DNA from: Thioalkalivibrio sp. AKL19
GTDB lineage: Bacteria > Pseudomonadota > Gammaproteobacteria > Ectothiorhodospirales > Ectothiorhodospiraceae
Assembly (NCBI RefSeq): GCF_000420165.1
Contig: NZ_ATUK01000015.1
Coordinates: forward strand, 1 to 64,000
Reading direction: 5' to 3'
Length of the DNA stretch: 64,000 bases
Below the pieces are notes generated by a model. That model did no database searches. It was not told where the DNA came from and was given only the letters and a program-made list of their open reading frames with translations. A program made the translations under genes and the position numbers. This document shows, one piece after another, positions 54,150 to 64,000 of the stretch. Every line of letters starts with the position of its first letter. Positions within the stretch are counted from its first letter, which is position 1.

Positions 54150-55030
54150 TCGGTTAACTCGATGGTCAGCGGCAGGGTCTGCCCGTCGCGTTCTATGGTG
54201 ATGTTCACCCGGTCGGAGTCGCCGAGTCCAGCGAGGATCTGTTCGGGGTCGTCAATGTCGCGGACCTGCTGCCCCTGGACCGAGGTGATGATGTCGCCTT
54301 CCTGAAGACCGGCGCGCTCGAACTCGCGCTGGTTGCGCGTCGGGGTGACTCGAATCCCCAGCAGCGCGCCATCCCGCAGTACGGGCTGGGCGCGCAGCGA
54401 ATTCATGGCGCGCTGCGGGTCGTCGAGCCAGCGGGATCGGCTGATGTTAGCCGTGATCGGCGCGGGGGAACCGGCGGTTTGTGACGAGCGCTGATCGGTA
54501 TCGGAGCGGCCGCTATCGACTCGCAGTTCGTCGCCCCGCGGGAGCCGTAGGGTCTCCAGCCGGCCTTCGCGCTCCAGGATGACCCGGTCCGCGTGTACCT
54601 GGTGCAGCGTCGCCAGCTGGTTCCCGATGGTATCGCCCACATGGTAGAGCTCGACATTGGCCCGCCCTGCGGAAATGATCGCGCTGCCGTTGCCCTGTCC
54701 GGTCGCCAGGATGCCGAGCAGCTCCAGACTCAGGCGGGTCTCCGGCGCGTTCTCGATGGCCTGTGGGGCGGTTTGCCTGAGGCTGCCGAAGGGGGAGAGC
54801 TCGGCGCTTCGGGTAAAGCCGGACCGAGGCGGGGCAACGGCTTCGGGCGACCGGTCGGTACGACTGGTGGTTGTCTGTTCCGCGTGGTCCGTGGTGACCG
54901 ACGGGTAGGTGTACCCCGGAACGGCGATCGACCAGACCAGACCGGCGATCAGCCATGCCGTAGCCGCCAGCAGCCCGGCACTGAGCATCCAGGGAAGGGG
55001 GAATGGCACAAGTCGGGGCGAAGGTGGCAT
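54146..55030 (-). CDS. gspC: type II secretion protein C
   Basis: 294 residues from the ATG at 55030; a GTG at 55126 would add 32. One membrane helix (MLSAGLLAATAWLIAGLVWSIAV), then the homology region (RLSLELLGILATGQGNGSAIISAG) and a C-terminal PDZ domain (ALLGIRVTPTRNQREFERAGLQEGDIITSVQGQ). It connects the secretin to the inner platform. First gene of the gspC-N operon. Confidence 0.92.
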   Translation of the reverse strand: MPPSPRLVPFPLPWMLSAGLLAATAWLIAGLVWSIAVPGYTYPSVTTDHAEQTTTSRTDRSPEAVAPPRSGFTRSAELSPFGSLRQTAPQAIENAPETRLSLELLGILATGQGNGSAIISAGRANVELYHVGDTIGNQLATLHQVHADRVILEREGRLETLRLPRGDELRVDSGRSDTDQRSSQTAGSPAPITANISRSRWLDDPQRAMNSLRAQPVLRDGALLGIRVTPTRNQREFERAGLQEGDIITSVQGQQVRDIDDPEQILAGLGDSDRVNITIERDGQTLPLTIELTE

Positions 55031-55263
55031 CGTCAACGGCGTTCGCGGGTTATTCGAGTGTCTGGGCCCGGCGGTTCTCGCTGGGTCGGATCGGATCGCG
55101 CCTCGCAAGGCGCCCTGGAAAGACACGGATTAAAGTCCGCGCGCGCCGGTACCCAGGTTCCCCGATCCTGCGTTGCTCAGCATGACGCTTTCGCCACGCG
55201 GGGTCGAGTCCCGGGCCATGCGGCTTCCGGGTTCCCGAATGACGCCCCGCGCCCGGTCTGGAA

Positions 55264-55458
55264 GTGGGCGTTCGTCCTGACGACCATGGGATGAGGCCGC
55301 GCCGGCCGGTGGAGTGGAGCCACCTGGACCCGACGCTCCATCCATCGCGCCCGAGCGCGGCCTGGATGACGGATATCACCAACGACATCGTCGGCTTCTG
55401 CAACGAGCGCCGTCTCCGCACCGAAAATGGCTTTCGATGCAATAACGATTACTGCTGA
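55264..55458 (+). pseudogene. possible remnant of an IS3-family orfB transposase (C-terminus)
   Basis: The frame reads MTDITNDIVGFCNERRLRT near its end, a pattern recalling the rve-3 C-terminal part of IS3-type transposases (DI..YI..YN..R.H..LG). Upstream of it no transposase is left. It lies in the 418-bp gene-free gap between gspC and the VWA gene; the rest of that gap shows nothing else. Confidence 0.4.
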
Positions 55459-56825
55459 CAAGCCTGGATGGGCTTGATCCCTTCGCCGGCGCGCGTCTCA
55501 TTGTACTTATCGTCGTACGCTACCGCGACCTCAAGTGAGGATCCTTCGTTATCTGAGAGGCCGCTGAAGTCGATCACATATTGATCCTCGAAGAGCAGGC
55601 TGGCCAATTGCTGAAAGACCTGCTGGAGGTTGGCGTCACCTGGCGGCTCGTAGAACAAGCCGCCGGTCTCGTCCGCGAGCCTTTGTAGTTCAGCTATCTG
55701 TATGAATGGGCCGAACCCGATCGTGAAGACGGGGATATCCGCCCCTAGGGCCTGATCGATAGTGGCATCCAGTGCGGCCTTCCGCGCGGCTTCCGTGTCG
55801 TCAACAAAAGTATCTTCGCCGTCGGTCAGGGTGATGACGGCCTTCCTGTCGTGGGTGCTTTTCTTCGTTCCGAATCGCTCGATGGCTTCCTCGGTTGCGG
55901 CGTAGAACGCGGTATCTCTGTCGAGGCCGGGTGGATCGTCGATCGCGTCCTGCAGTATGTCCTGGTCGGAAGTGAAATACTCGGTCATTGGCTTGACCTC
56001 GTTGGCGTACTTGATGATGTCCGCGTCATCGTTGGCTTTCATCTCGTTCACCAGCAACGTCGCGCCCGCCTCCATGTTGTCTACAGCATCGGGGAGATCG
56101 GTGATACTGCCGCTGTAGTCCATCGCGATGCTGAGAGAGAGGCCGATGTCGGCGACGTGTCCGACATGATCGACCTTGAGCTCCCCGGATCCGAGTTCTA
56201 CAAGAGTGAAAGCTTCAGTGCGCAGGTTCGAGATTGGGAACCCCCCCTGGTCGGTGACGGACACGAAGGCTTGAGGGCCATTAAGGGCGCAGGCATTGAC
56301 CTGATTGACGGTGACGAAGATCTCGTCGACTGGTTCGTAGGTCCCGGCTACAGTGCCCCCGACCGCGGGGGTGTTGGGGTTATCGCTCTGCGCGATCAAC
56401 AGGGCCTCGAATGGGTCCTCGGGTGTGCTGAAACTCCGTGGTTCAAATTCGACCTCAACGGTGCAGCTGCCGCCGGCGGGGAGGTCAAACGGGGGCGCAC
56501 CACAGGGGGCATTGCCGCCCGAGTCGTCCAGACGAAACTGGCGTGGGTCGCGCCCGAACAGATTTATGCTCGAGATGTTGTGGGACGTCGCTCCCTCGTT
56601 GCGGATGATGAACTGGCGAGGGAGCACGTGATCCTCGTTGCCTTCCGTCATGATCCCGAAATCGAAACGCTCCGGTACCACCGTGATCCCGGTTTCTGGC
56701 GTGTTGCCACCGCCGCCGCCACCGCCGGCATCACCCCCGCCCCCGCCGCCGCAGCCACTCAGGCCAAGCGACGCAGCCAGCAGGGCTGGTACCAGGAGTC
56801 GGGACTTTCCGTATTCAAGCGTCAT
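55449..56825 (-). CDS. VWA-domain surface lipoprotein
   Basis: 458 residues. The lipobox ends GLSGC25 and is followed by GGGGGG, then DA and a second glycine run. An N-terminal beta-sandwich (about 47-165) precedes a von Willebrand A domain with the MIDAS D236-Y-S238-G-S240 and TLTDGEDTF, and an ordinary C-terminus. Expected on the outer membrane as an adhesion or protein-binding factor. Flanked on both sides by IS remnants. No operon partner. Confidence 0.88.
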   Translation of the reverse strand: MTLEYGKSRLLVPALLAASLGLSGCGGGGGGDAGGGGGGGNTPETGITVVPERFDFGIMTEGNEDHVLPRQFIIRNEGATSHNISSINLFGRDPRQFRLDDSGGNAPCGAPPFDLPAGGSCTVEVEFEPRSFSTPEDPFEALLIAQSDNPNTPAVGGTVAGTYEPVDEIFVTVNQVNACALNGPQAFVSVTDQGGFPISNLRTEAFTLVELGSGELKVDHVGHVADIGLSLSIAMDYSGSITDLPDAVDNMEAGATLLVNEMKANDDADIIKYANEVKPMTEYFTSDQDILQDAIDDPPGLDRDTAFYAATEEAIERFGTKKSTHDRKAVITLTDGEDTFVDDTEAARKAALDATIDQALGADIPVFTIGFGPFIQIAELQRLADETGGLFYEPPGDANLQQVFQQLASLLFEDQYVIDFSGLSDNEGSSLEVAVAYDDKYNETRAGEGIKPIQACQQ

Positions 56826-57172
56826 GGCTTTGTTTCTCCATCGATGGGCGGGTGACCGGGTCGGCGCCCTGCAAGGGTTGCGGGTGCCGGGAACGGTCAG
56901 ACGGCGCGGCGGGTTGTCCGCCGGGAACCTGATTACGGAAAAAATCTAGTGGAAGAACGAGAACTGGGTCCGTGCGGTGCCGAACATAGGCGCCCCGGCC
57001 GCGCCGGAACCCCTTTCGTCCGGAGGGCTCCCTTCTGCCCAAGAATAGTGATGAATGAACGCCGTGGAAGGCCCCCCGTTACCCCCTCGTTAACGCACCG
57101 GGATGCCCGTGAAACATGGACTTACCCGGTTAAAGCGGACACTCGCGAGAAGGCCCATGCTGGGCCGAAGGC
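56826..57172. other. gene-free region upstream of the VWA gene
   Basis: About 350 bp holding the VWA promoter (leftwards) and, from about 57123, GGTTAAAGCGGACACTC, which looks like the left end of an IS3-family element leading into the orfA remnant. No gene is supported. Confidence 0.45.
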
Positions 57173-57241
57173 GTGTTCATCACGCAGCGCAAACGGTACA
57201 GCCCCGAATACCAGCACGAAGCGCTGGAGGTTGTGTGTCAC
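57173..57241 (+). pseudogene. truncated IS3-family orfA start
   Basis: GTG start, then VFITQRKRYSPEYQHEALEVV, the N-terminus of an IS3/IS911-type OrfA helix-turn-helix protein. It is cut off after about 23 codons at the IS256-end remnant. Confidence 0.7.
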
Positions 57242-57290
57242 GTGGTGCAGAAGTGCGGCGGCCATGTTCGGTTGGTCGTCGGCTCAGGCC
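57232..57290 (-). mobile_element. remnant of an IS256 right end
   Basis: About 58 bp closely match the reverse complement of the right end of the intact element (the 1308-1369 area), including GTGCAGAAGTG, CGGCCATGTTCGGTTGGTC and CTCAGGC. The match stops at GCCGCC, where the duplicated 38-kb segment begins. Confidence 0.85.
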
Positions 57291-57727
57291 GCCCTGCGTC
57301 AGCACCTGGGTGCCGGCGGTTTCCCGACGCACTGAGCGGGCCGGGGCAGGACGCTCCGAAAGGGGCTTGCGCAGGGGCTCGTTCCCGGTATATTGCTTCG
57401 GCAGGCACTTGCCTGCGTGCCGCCACGGCGGCCCGAATGGACGACCCCTGCACGTGAATCTGCCTCTCCCACGGCCCGAGTGGCCATCCCCGACCGAGAT
57501 CGATCCGGCCTGCCTGCCGGGGCCGTCGGATGGTGCGTTCCCCGGAACCCGCGAGCCGGATGGCTGGCTGGATGCCCTGGCGCGCGATCAGTTATTCGTC
57601 TGGCCCGATTTCCTGCCCGTGGCGACGGTCGACGCCCTGCGCGACGAGGTGTATGCGCTACGGGATACGGCGCGGCTGGAGCAGGCGCGGATCGGGCGTG
57701 CCGGGGAACGTCATCGCGACCGGTCCA
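57285..57727 (+). repeat. duplicated segment, copy 2
   Basis: A close copy of 38329-38775: the last codons and TGA of the molybdopterin-binding gene (without the rest of that gene), the same spacer, and the start of the 2OG-oxygenase. It joins the IS256 remnant through the shared CAGGC.GCC. Confidence 0.9.
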
Positions 57728-58173
57728 CACGCGGCGACTGGATTCACTGGCTGGATGGTGCGAGCCCCGGCCAGCAGGTGTTCATGGCGCGCCTGGACGA
57801 GATCCGGCTGCAGGCGAGCCGATCCTTGATCCCGGGCCTGTTCGAGACGGAATCGCACTTCGCGCTGTACCCGCCCGGCACGCATTACGCCCGGCACGTG
57901 GATGCCTTCCAGGCCGGCAACTGCCGCCGCCTGTCGCTGGTGTTCTACCTGAATCGCCACTGGCGCGAACGCGATGGCGGCCAGCTCGCGATCTACGACC
58001 GCGATGGATGCGAGATCCGCCGCATCCAGCCGCGGGCGGGGACGCTGGTGATGTTCCTCAGCCAGACGGTGCCCCACGCGGTGCTGCCCACCCGTCGCTG
58101 GCGCGCCAGCATCGCCTCCTGGATGCGTATCCGCGACCTGTCGAACCCGCTCGCCAGCCTCGACCGCTTCTGA
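57454..58173 (+). CDS. 2OG-Fe(II) oxygenase family protein
   Basis: 239 residues from the GTG at 57454, a start shared with the decayed copy at 38497. The iron site is HxD in HYARHVDAF and a distal His in TVPHAVLPT, with the 2-oxoglutarate Arg in RRWRASIASW. SLVFYLNRHWRERDGGQLAIY is the family core. It resembles SM-20/PKHD-type prolyl-hydroxylase-like bacterial proteins. The substrate is unknown. This is the functional copy of the duplicated gene. Confidence 0.9.
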   Translation: MNLPLPRPEWPSPTEIDPACLPGPSDGAFPGTREPDGWLDALARDQLFVWPDFLPVATVDALRDEVYALRDTARLEQARIGRAGERHRDRSTRGDWIHWLDGASPGQQVFMARLDEIRLQASRSLIPGLFETESHFALYPPGTHYARHVDAFQAGNCRRLSLVFYLNRHWRERDGGQLAIYDRDGCEIRRIQPRAGTLVMFLSQTVPHAVLPTRRWRASIASWMRIRDLSNPLASLDRF

Positions 58174-58274
58174 TGGATGTCGTCGGCGCTGCCTTGCAGC
58201 GTCCGGCGCCGGCGCCCATGATCGGAGAACGGGCTTCCTGAAGCCCCGGATCGAACGCGGAGCGGCGGGCCATC

Positions 58275-60410
58275 ATGGGCGACAGCTGGCAATCGCAGGA
58301 CAAGCCGACACCCCTCCGGGACACGTTGCCCGACGTGCCCCTGCAGGCGTCCTCGGCTTCGATCTGGGCCGAGCGCTATCAGCTGCGCGATGCACATGGC
58401 GAGCCGGTGGACGCCTCGATGGGGGCGATGTTCGACCGGGTGGCTCGGGCGCTGTCCGCGGTGGAGGCGCCGGAGAAGCGCGCGCACGTCGAGCAGGACT
58501 TTCGCTGGGCGCTGGCCAACGGCGCCATCCCGGCCGGGCGCATCCTGGCCAATGCCGCGGCCGAGGCGTTCAAGCCGCACACCACACTGATCAACTGTAC
58601 GGTCTCGCGCACGATCCGTGACTCGCTGCAGGCCATTCTCGAGGCTAATACCGCTGCCGGCCTGACGCTGAAGGCCGGGGCTGGCATCGGCTACGACTTC
58701 AGCACCCTGCGCCCGAAGGGCGCGCTGGTGGCGGGCGCCGGGGCCCCGACCAACGGCCCGGTTGCCTTCATGCAGATCTTCGACCAGACCTGTCGGACCA
58801 TCGGTGCGGCCGGCGGGCGCCGCGGGGCGCAGATGGCAACGCTGGATATCGGCCACCCGGACATCGAGCGCTTCATCCGCGCCAAGCGCCGCAAGGGGCG
58901 GCTGACCCAGTTCAACCTGTCCGTGCTGGTGCGCGATGCCTTTCTGGAGGCCGTGGAGCGCGACGACGAATGGGCGCTCGCCTTCCCGCTGCTGCCTGTC
59001 GAGCACGACAGAGTGCCCGCATCCGATCTCGTCTATCGCGACTGGCCGGTGGTCGAGGACGGCTACCGCGTCGACGACCAGGGCCGGGTCGCCTGCCGTG
59101 TCTATCGCCGCGTGCGCGCCCGCGAGCTGTGGGACACGCTGATGCGAAGCACCTATGACGTTGGCGAACCCGGCGTCATCCTGATCGATCAGGTCAATCG
59201 GCAGAACAATGCCTGGTTCGACGAGGTCATCCGCGCGACCAACCCCTGCGGCGAGGAGCCGCTGCCGCCGGACGGGGCCTGCCTGCTGGGGTCGGTGAAC
59301 CTGACGGGCTTCGTCTCCGGTCCGTTCACCGAAGACGCCGCATTCGACTGGGAACGCTTCGAGCGGGTGGTGCGCGTGTTCACGCGCATGCTGGACAACG
59401 TCGCGGACATCTCCGGGCTGCCGCTGCCGGAGCAGCGCGCCGAGATGCTGCGCAAGCGCCGCCACGGCATGGGCATCCTCGGGCTCGGTTCGGCGCTGGC
59501 GATGCTGGGGGAGACCTACGGCTCCGAGGCGGCCGCTGACTTCACCGCAGAGGTCTGTCGCCGCCTGGCGCTGGAGAGCTGGCGGGCCGGACTGGAGCTG
59601 GCGCGCGAAAAGGGCCCGGCGCCGATCATGGACGAGGACTTCACGCTGACCGCGGACATGCTGCGGCGGCAGCCGGCTCTCGCCGAGGCCGGCTACCAGA
59701 TGGGCGACGTGCTGAAGGGGCGGGCGCTGCATGCCCGCTTCAGCCCCTACATGCAGCGCATCGCCGAGGAAGACCCGGCGCTGGTCGCGGCACTGGCCGA
59801 GGAGGGCGCGCGTTTTACCCACGCCACCTCCATCGCGCCCACCGGCACCATCAGCTTTTCGGTTGCCAATAACGCGAGCAATGGCATCGAGCCAACCTTT
59901 CTCCACCACACCACGCGCAACATCCGTCGCCCCGGGCGGCGTACCCGCGAGGCCGTGGACTGCTACTCCTACGAACTGCTGGCGTACCGGGCGCTGGTGG
60001 ATGCCGAGGCGGGACCGGAGGATCTGCCCGCCCGCGCGATCACGGCGGACCGGGTCAGTGTGGATGCCCACATCCGCATGCAGGCCGCCGCACAGCCGTG
60101 GGTGGACTCGGCCATCTCCAAGACGCTCAATGTCCCGAGCGAGTTCCCGTTCGAGGATTTTCAGGAGGTCTACCTGCAGGCCTGGCGCGCGGGGCTCAAG
60201 GGCTGCACCACCTACCGGCCGAACCCGCAGGCGCAGATGGGTGTTCTGGTGGACCCGGAACGCCTGCGCAGCACCTGGTACACCTTCACCCTGGCGGACG
60301 GCCAGGAGGTGACCCTGCGTGGCGATGAAGAGGTGGAGTACGAGGGACAGGTGCACACCGCCGCCAACCTCTTCGCCGCGCTGGACGAGGGCTACTACGA
60401 CGACGTCTAG
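58275..60410 (+). CDS. nrdJ: class II (B12-dependent) ribonucleotide reductase, catalytic subunit
   Basis: 711 residues. LINCTVS..I.DS holds the first redox Cys, NPCGEEPLP the radical Cys, and GLKGCTTYRPN the C-terminal end of the core. GAGIGYDFSTLRPKG and LGLGSALAMLGETYG are family blocks. The long C-terminal redox domain of fused NrdJ is missing and is supplied by the next gene, as in the NrdJa/NrdJb pair of Pseudomonas aeruginosa. Oxygen-independent dNTP synthesis. No cobalamin riboswitch is visible in the 101-bp upstream gap. Confidence 0.95.
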   Translation: MGDSWQSQDKPTPLRDTLPDVPLQASSASIWAERYQLRDAHGEPVDASMGAMFDRVARALSAVEAPEKRAHVEQDFRWALANGAIPAGRILANAAAEAFKPHTTLINCTVSRTIRDSLQAILEANTAAGLTLKAGAGIGYDFSTLRPKGALVAGAGAPTNGPVAFMQIFDQTCRTIGAAGGRRGAQMATLDIGHPDIERFIRAKRRKGRLTQFNLSVLVRDAFLEAVERDDEWALAFPLLPVEHDRVPASDLVYRDWPVVEDGYRVDDQGRVACRVYRRVRARELWDTLMRSTYDVGEPGVILIDQVNRQNNAWFDEVIRATNPCGEEPLPPDGACLLGSVNLTGFVSGPFTEDAAFDWERFERVVRVFTRMLDNVADISGLPLPEQRAEMLRKRRHGMGILGLGSALAMLGETYGSEAAADFTAEVCRRLALESWRAGLELAREKGPAPIMDEDFTLTADMLRRQPALAEAGYQMGDVLKGRALHARFSPYMQRIAEEDPALVAALAEEGARFTHATSIAPTGTISFSVANNASNGIEPTFLHHTTRNIRRPGRRTREAVDCYSYELLAYRALVDAEAGPEDLPARAITADRVSVDAHIRMQAAAQPWVDSAISKTLNVPSEFPFEDFQEVYLQAWRAGLKGCTTYRPNPQAQMGVLVDPERLRSTWYTFTLADGQEVTLRGDEEVEYEGQVHTAANLFAALDEGYYDDV

Positions 60411-60430
60411 ACGTCGTCGGGGAGAAAACG

Positions 60431-61138
60431 ATGCACCGGATCGACCAGCCCATCATCGCCTTTCGCCGCTCGGATGCGGCGGCCGGGGAGAGTGCCCCGG
60501 CGGGCGACGACAATCCGCTCGGCAAGCGTATCCCGTCGCGCCCCGAGGGCGAGCTCGAGTCGATCACCGAGAAGGTGCGCTACTGGACCCAGGACGGGCC
60601 GCAAACGGTGTACCTGGTGGTCAGCTTCGTGGCCGTCTCCGGCACGGTGGACGGCGAGACCGTGACCATCGAGCGCCCCATCGAATTCTTCCTGCCCACC
60701 GGGCAGCACTCCGAGTCCTATCAGTGGATATCCGCCACCATGCGCAGCCTGTCGCTGGCGGCCCGTGGTGGCTACGCCGCCCGCGCCCTGCGCGACCTGC
60801 GGAAGGTCACCTGGGACCGCGGCCCGGTCCGTAGCGGCACCAACGACTACGGCAAGCCCCTCTATCACCCCTCCGAGGTCGCCGCCATTGCGCACGCCCT
60901 GCAGCGGATACTCCAGCGTCGCGGCTTCCTCGACTCGGACGGACACCCGCGCCCGCTACGCGAGTTGGCCGCCGCCTACCAAGACAAGGCTCGGGGCACT
61001 CGGCCGGCGGGTGTTCTTACTTGGGATTCGCCGCTGTCTGGGCCGATGGGTTCGTCCTTCTGCCCGCAGTGCGGCGGCCATCTGGAAATCATCGACAGCT
61101 GTCCCACCTGCCGCGACTGCGGTTACTCGAAGTGCTAG
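60431..61138 (+). CDS. class II ribonucleotide reductase redox subunit (NrdJb-like)
   Basis: 235 residues. A TSCPD-like fold (SLAARGGYAARALRDLRKVTWDRGPV) is followed by a Cys-rich end with CPQCGG, CPTCRDCG and a terminal YSKC that would regenerate the NrdJ active site. It starts 20 nt after nrdJ with GGGGAG upstream, so it is co-transcribed. Confidence 0.88.
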   Translation: MHRIDQPIIAFRRSDAAAGESAPAGDDNPLGKRIPSRPEGELESITEKVRYWTQDGPQTVYLVVSFVAVSGTVDGETVTIERPIEFFLPTGQHSESYQWISATMRSLSLAARGGYAARALRDLRKVTWDRGPVRSGTNDYGKPLYHPSEVAAIAHALQRILQRRGFLDSDGHPRPLRELAAAYQDKARGTRPAGVLTWDSPLSGPMGSSFCPQCGGHLEIIDSCPTCRDCGYSKC

Positions 61139-61348
61139 GTCCCTTGGTGGAGGGCCGCCCTGTATGACACCCGCGACCGAACCGAGCCATCCGACTCCGA
61201 CACGTGATGGATCATCGATCGAAGCGTCTCTTGGCCCTTGTTGCGTACACACCCGAATGGATAACCCCTCGGCATACGGGGCCGCCGTGGAAATCTCTAA
61301 GGGGGTCTCGTAGTCTCCCCGGCTCGTCCATTCCGCTCTGGAGACATC

Positions 61349-61777
61349 GTGGCCAACATCCTGAACCCGTACGCCGACGATCAGCCTGAACCCAAGCACA
61401 TCGTGCTGCGTGCCCGCAGTGGCCAGGCGGTCTCGGCCGACTTCACCCTGCAGGATCGGCGGGGGCGCCAGAGCGCGGCGGAATATCTATTTCATCTCTA
61501 TTCCACCATCAAGCAGAAGCTGGACGAGCCGGTCCTGGATACCGCCGCGCCATCGCCGGACGACCAGGCCGCCATGCAGCGACTGATCCTGTACTCGGCG
61601 GGTGCCCACGACACCATGTTCGGCACCTTCAATGGTTCCAATACCTCCTCGGAGATGCCGGAGGAACAGCGCAACGAGTTCGTGGAGATCTTCCTGCTAG
61701 CCTGCGCCACGGTCATCGAAGGTCAACGGATCACCGTCGACCTCCAGCGCGGCCTCATCACCGCCGACGCGGCCTGA
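61349..61777 (+). CDS. hypothetical protein
   Basis: 142 residues from a GTG at 61349 (GGAG upstream). No signal peptide or membrane helix. MANILNPYADD at the start and AAEYLFHLYSTIKQKLDEP in the middle. I do not recognise the family. It lies alone between nrdJb and the tRNA gene. Codon bias fits the genome. Confidence 0.6.
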   Translation: MANILNPYADDQPEPKHIVLRARSGQAVSADFTLQDRRGRQSAAEYLFHLYSTIKQKLDEPVLDTAAPSPDDQAAMQRLILYSAGAHDTMFGTFNGSNTSSEMPEEQRNEFVEIFLLACATVIEGQRITVDLQRGLITADAA

Positions 61778-61992
61778 GCGCAACACCCCGCGCGGGGTCG
61801 CCGCCGCAGGGGGGCGTGCAGACGAACATGGATGTATGTCTGCTTGTTTCAGGGACGGCCTTGTGCTGTCGCCTTCCCGTAAATCTCGGATTGGACTGGT
61901 GGGGGCCGGTTGGGTGGAGGCCGGCCGCGTAGCGGCGCGAAGCACGGCTTCACGAGGCCGGAACGGCGTACGCCGGCAGGCGCGCAAGCGAG

Positions 61993-62069
<77 letters not shown>

Positions 62070-62092
62070 GTATTCGGGGAGGGTACAAACGA

Positions 62093-62135
62093 CTGCGGCG
62101 CCATTCTACCCGGAAAGGCAGGGATGGCGCCGCAG
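62093..62135. other. perfect hairpin between rpoD and the tRNA gene
   Basis: CTGCGGCGCCAT (62093-62104) and ATGGCGCCGCAG (62124-62135) form a 12-bp stem with a 19-nt loop. There is no T-tract on either strand. The loop-stem edge contains TAGAAT (leftward), which could be the -10 box of the tRNA gene. Confidence 0.6.
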
Positions 62136-62173
62136 CGGCAGGGCAGGTTCCGGCCGTGCGGCCGGGACACCGG

Positions 62174-64000
<1,827 letters not shown>

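Noticed and set aside
58174-58274. Cobalamin riboswitch before nrdJ
   Set aside because: The 101-bp gap is too short and shows no B12-box-like sequence.

Overview
The window is chromosomal DNA from a high-GC gammaproteobacterium. A flavocytochrome c sulfide dehydrogenase pair (fccAB), a split PntAA/PntAB/PntB transhydrogenase, a split class II (B12) ribonucleotide reductase and a complete gspC-N operon together suggest a sulfur-oxidising member of the Ectothiorhodospiraceae/Chromatiales (Thioalkalivibrio-like). That placement is inferred from gene content only.

Layout. 1-1366 is an intact IS256-family insertion sequence. 1474-6967 is a type IV pilus minor-pilin locus: fimT-pilW-pilX-pilV on the minus strand, with pilE and a second fimT-like gene beside it. 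Its base composition is visibly lower in GC than the housekeeping genes, and its PilV is about three times the usual size. 7242-9953 is an accessory patch with a SUMF1-fold protein and two toxin-antitoxin modules (vapBC; higBA with its toxin broken by a 271-bp MITE), interleaved with three copies of one REP-type repeat. 9969-23585 carries housekeeping and redox genes: a thioredoxin-like protein with an LRV-repeat partner, nadA, fpr, fccAB, PilZ, DUF genes, a PepSY/response regulator/histidine kinase unit and dadA. Several palindromic repeats lie in its gaps. 23611-37598 is core metabolism and information processing: hrpA, a SPOR protein, argS, priA, the pnt operon, an HNH protein and hemH.

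37606-58173 contains a group of surface lipoproteins (DUF4382, S8 protease, VWA) around the type II secretion operon gspC-D-E-F-G-H-I-J-K-L-M-N. The operon ends in a BamD-like lipoprotein gene that may be a secretin pilotin. A segment comprising the 3' end of the molybdopterin-binding gene plus a 2OG-Fe(II) oxygenase gene exists twice, at 38.3 kb (oxygenase decayed) and 57.3 kb (oxygenase intact). The second copy abuts remnants of IS256 and IS3 elements. 58275-64000 holds nrdJa/nrdJb, a hypothetical gene, a CAU-anticodon tRNA and rpoD, which runs off the right edge.

How the parts may work together. The gsp operon would export folded proteins, and the neighbouring Cys-polyglycine lipoproteins are plausible cargo. 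The minor pilins would prime and tip type IV pili, and the PilZ protein may link c-di-GMP to surface behaviour. FccAB feeds sulfide electrons to cytochrome c, while Pnt and Fpr balance NADPH and ferredoxin. The most unusual signals are the REP-bounded toxin-antitoxin patch with a MITE-killed toxin, the recombined duplication at 38/57 kb, the oversized Cys-rich PilV, and the BamD-like gene fused to the T2SS operon.
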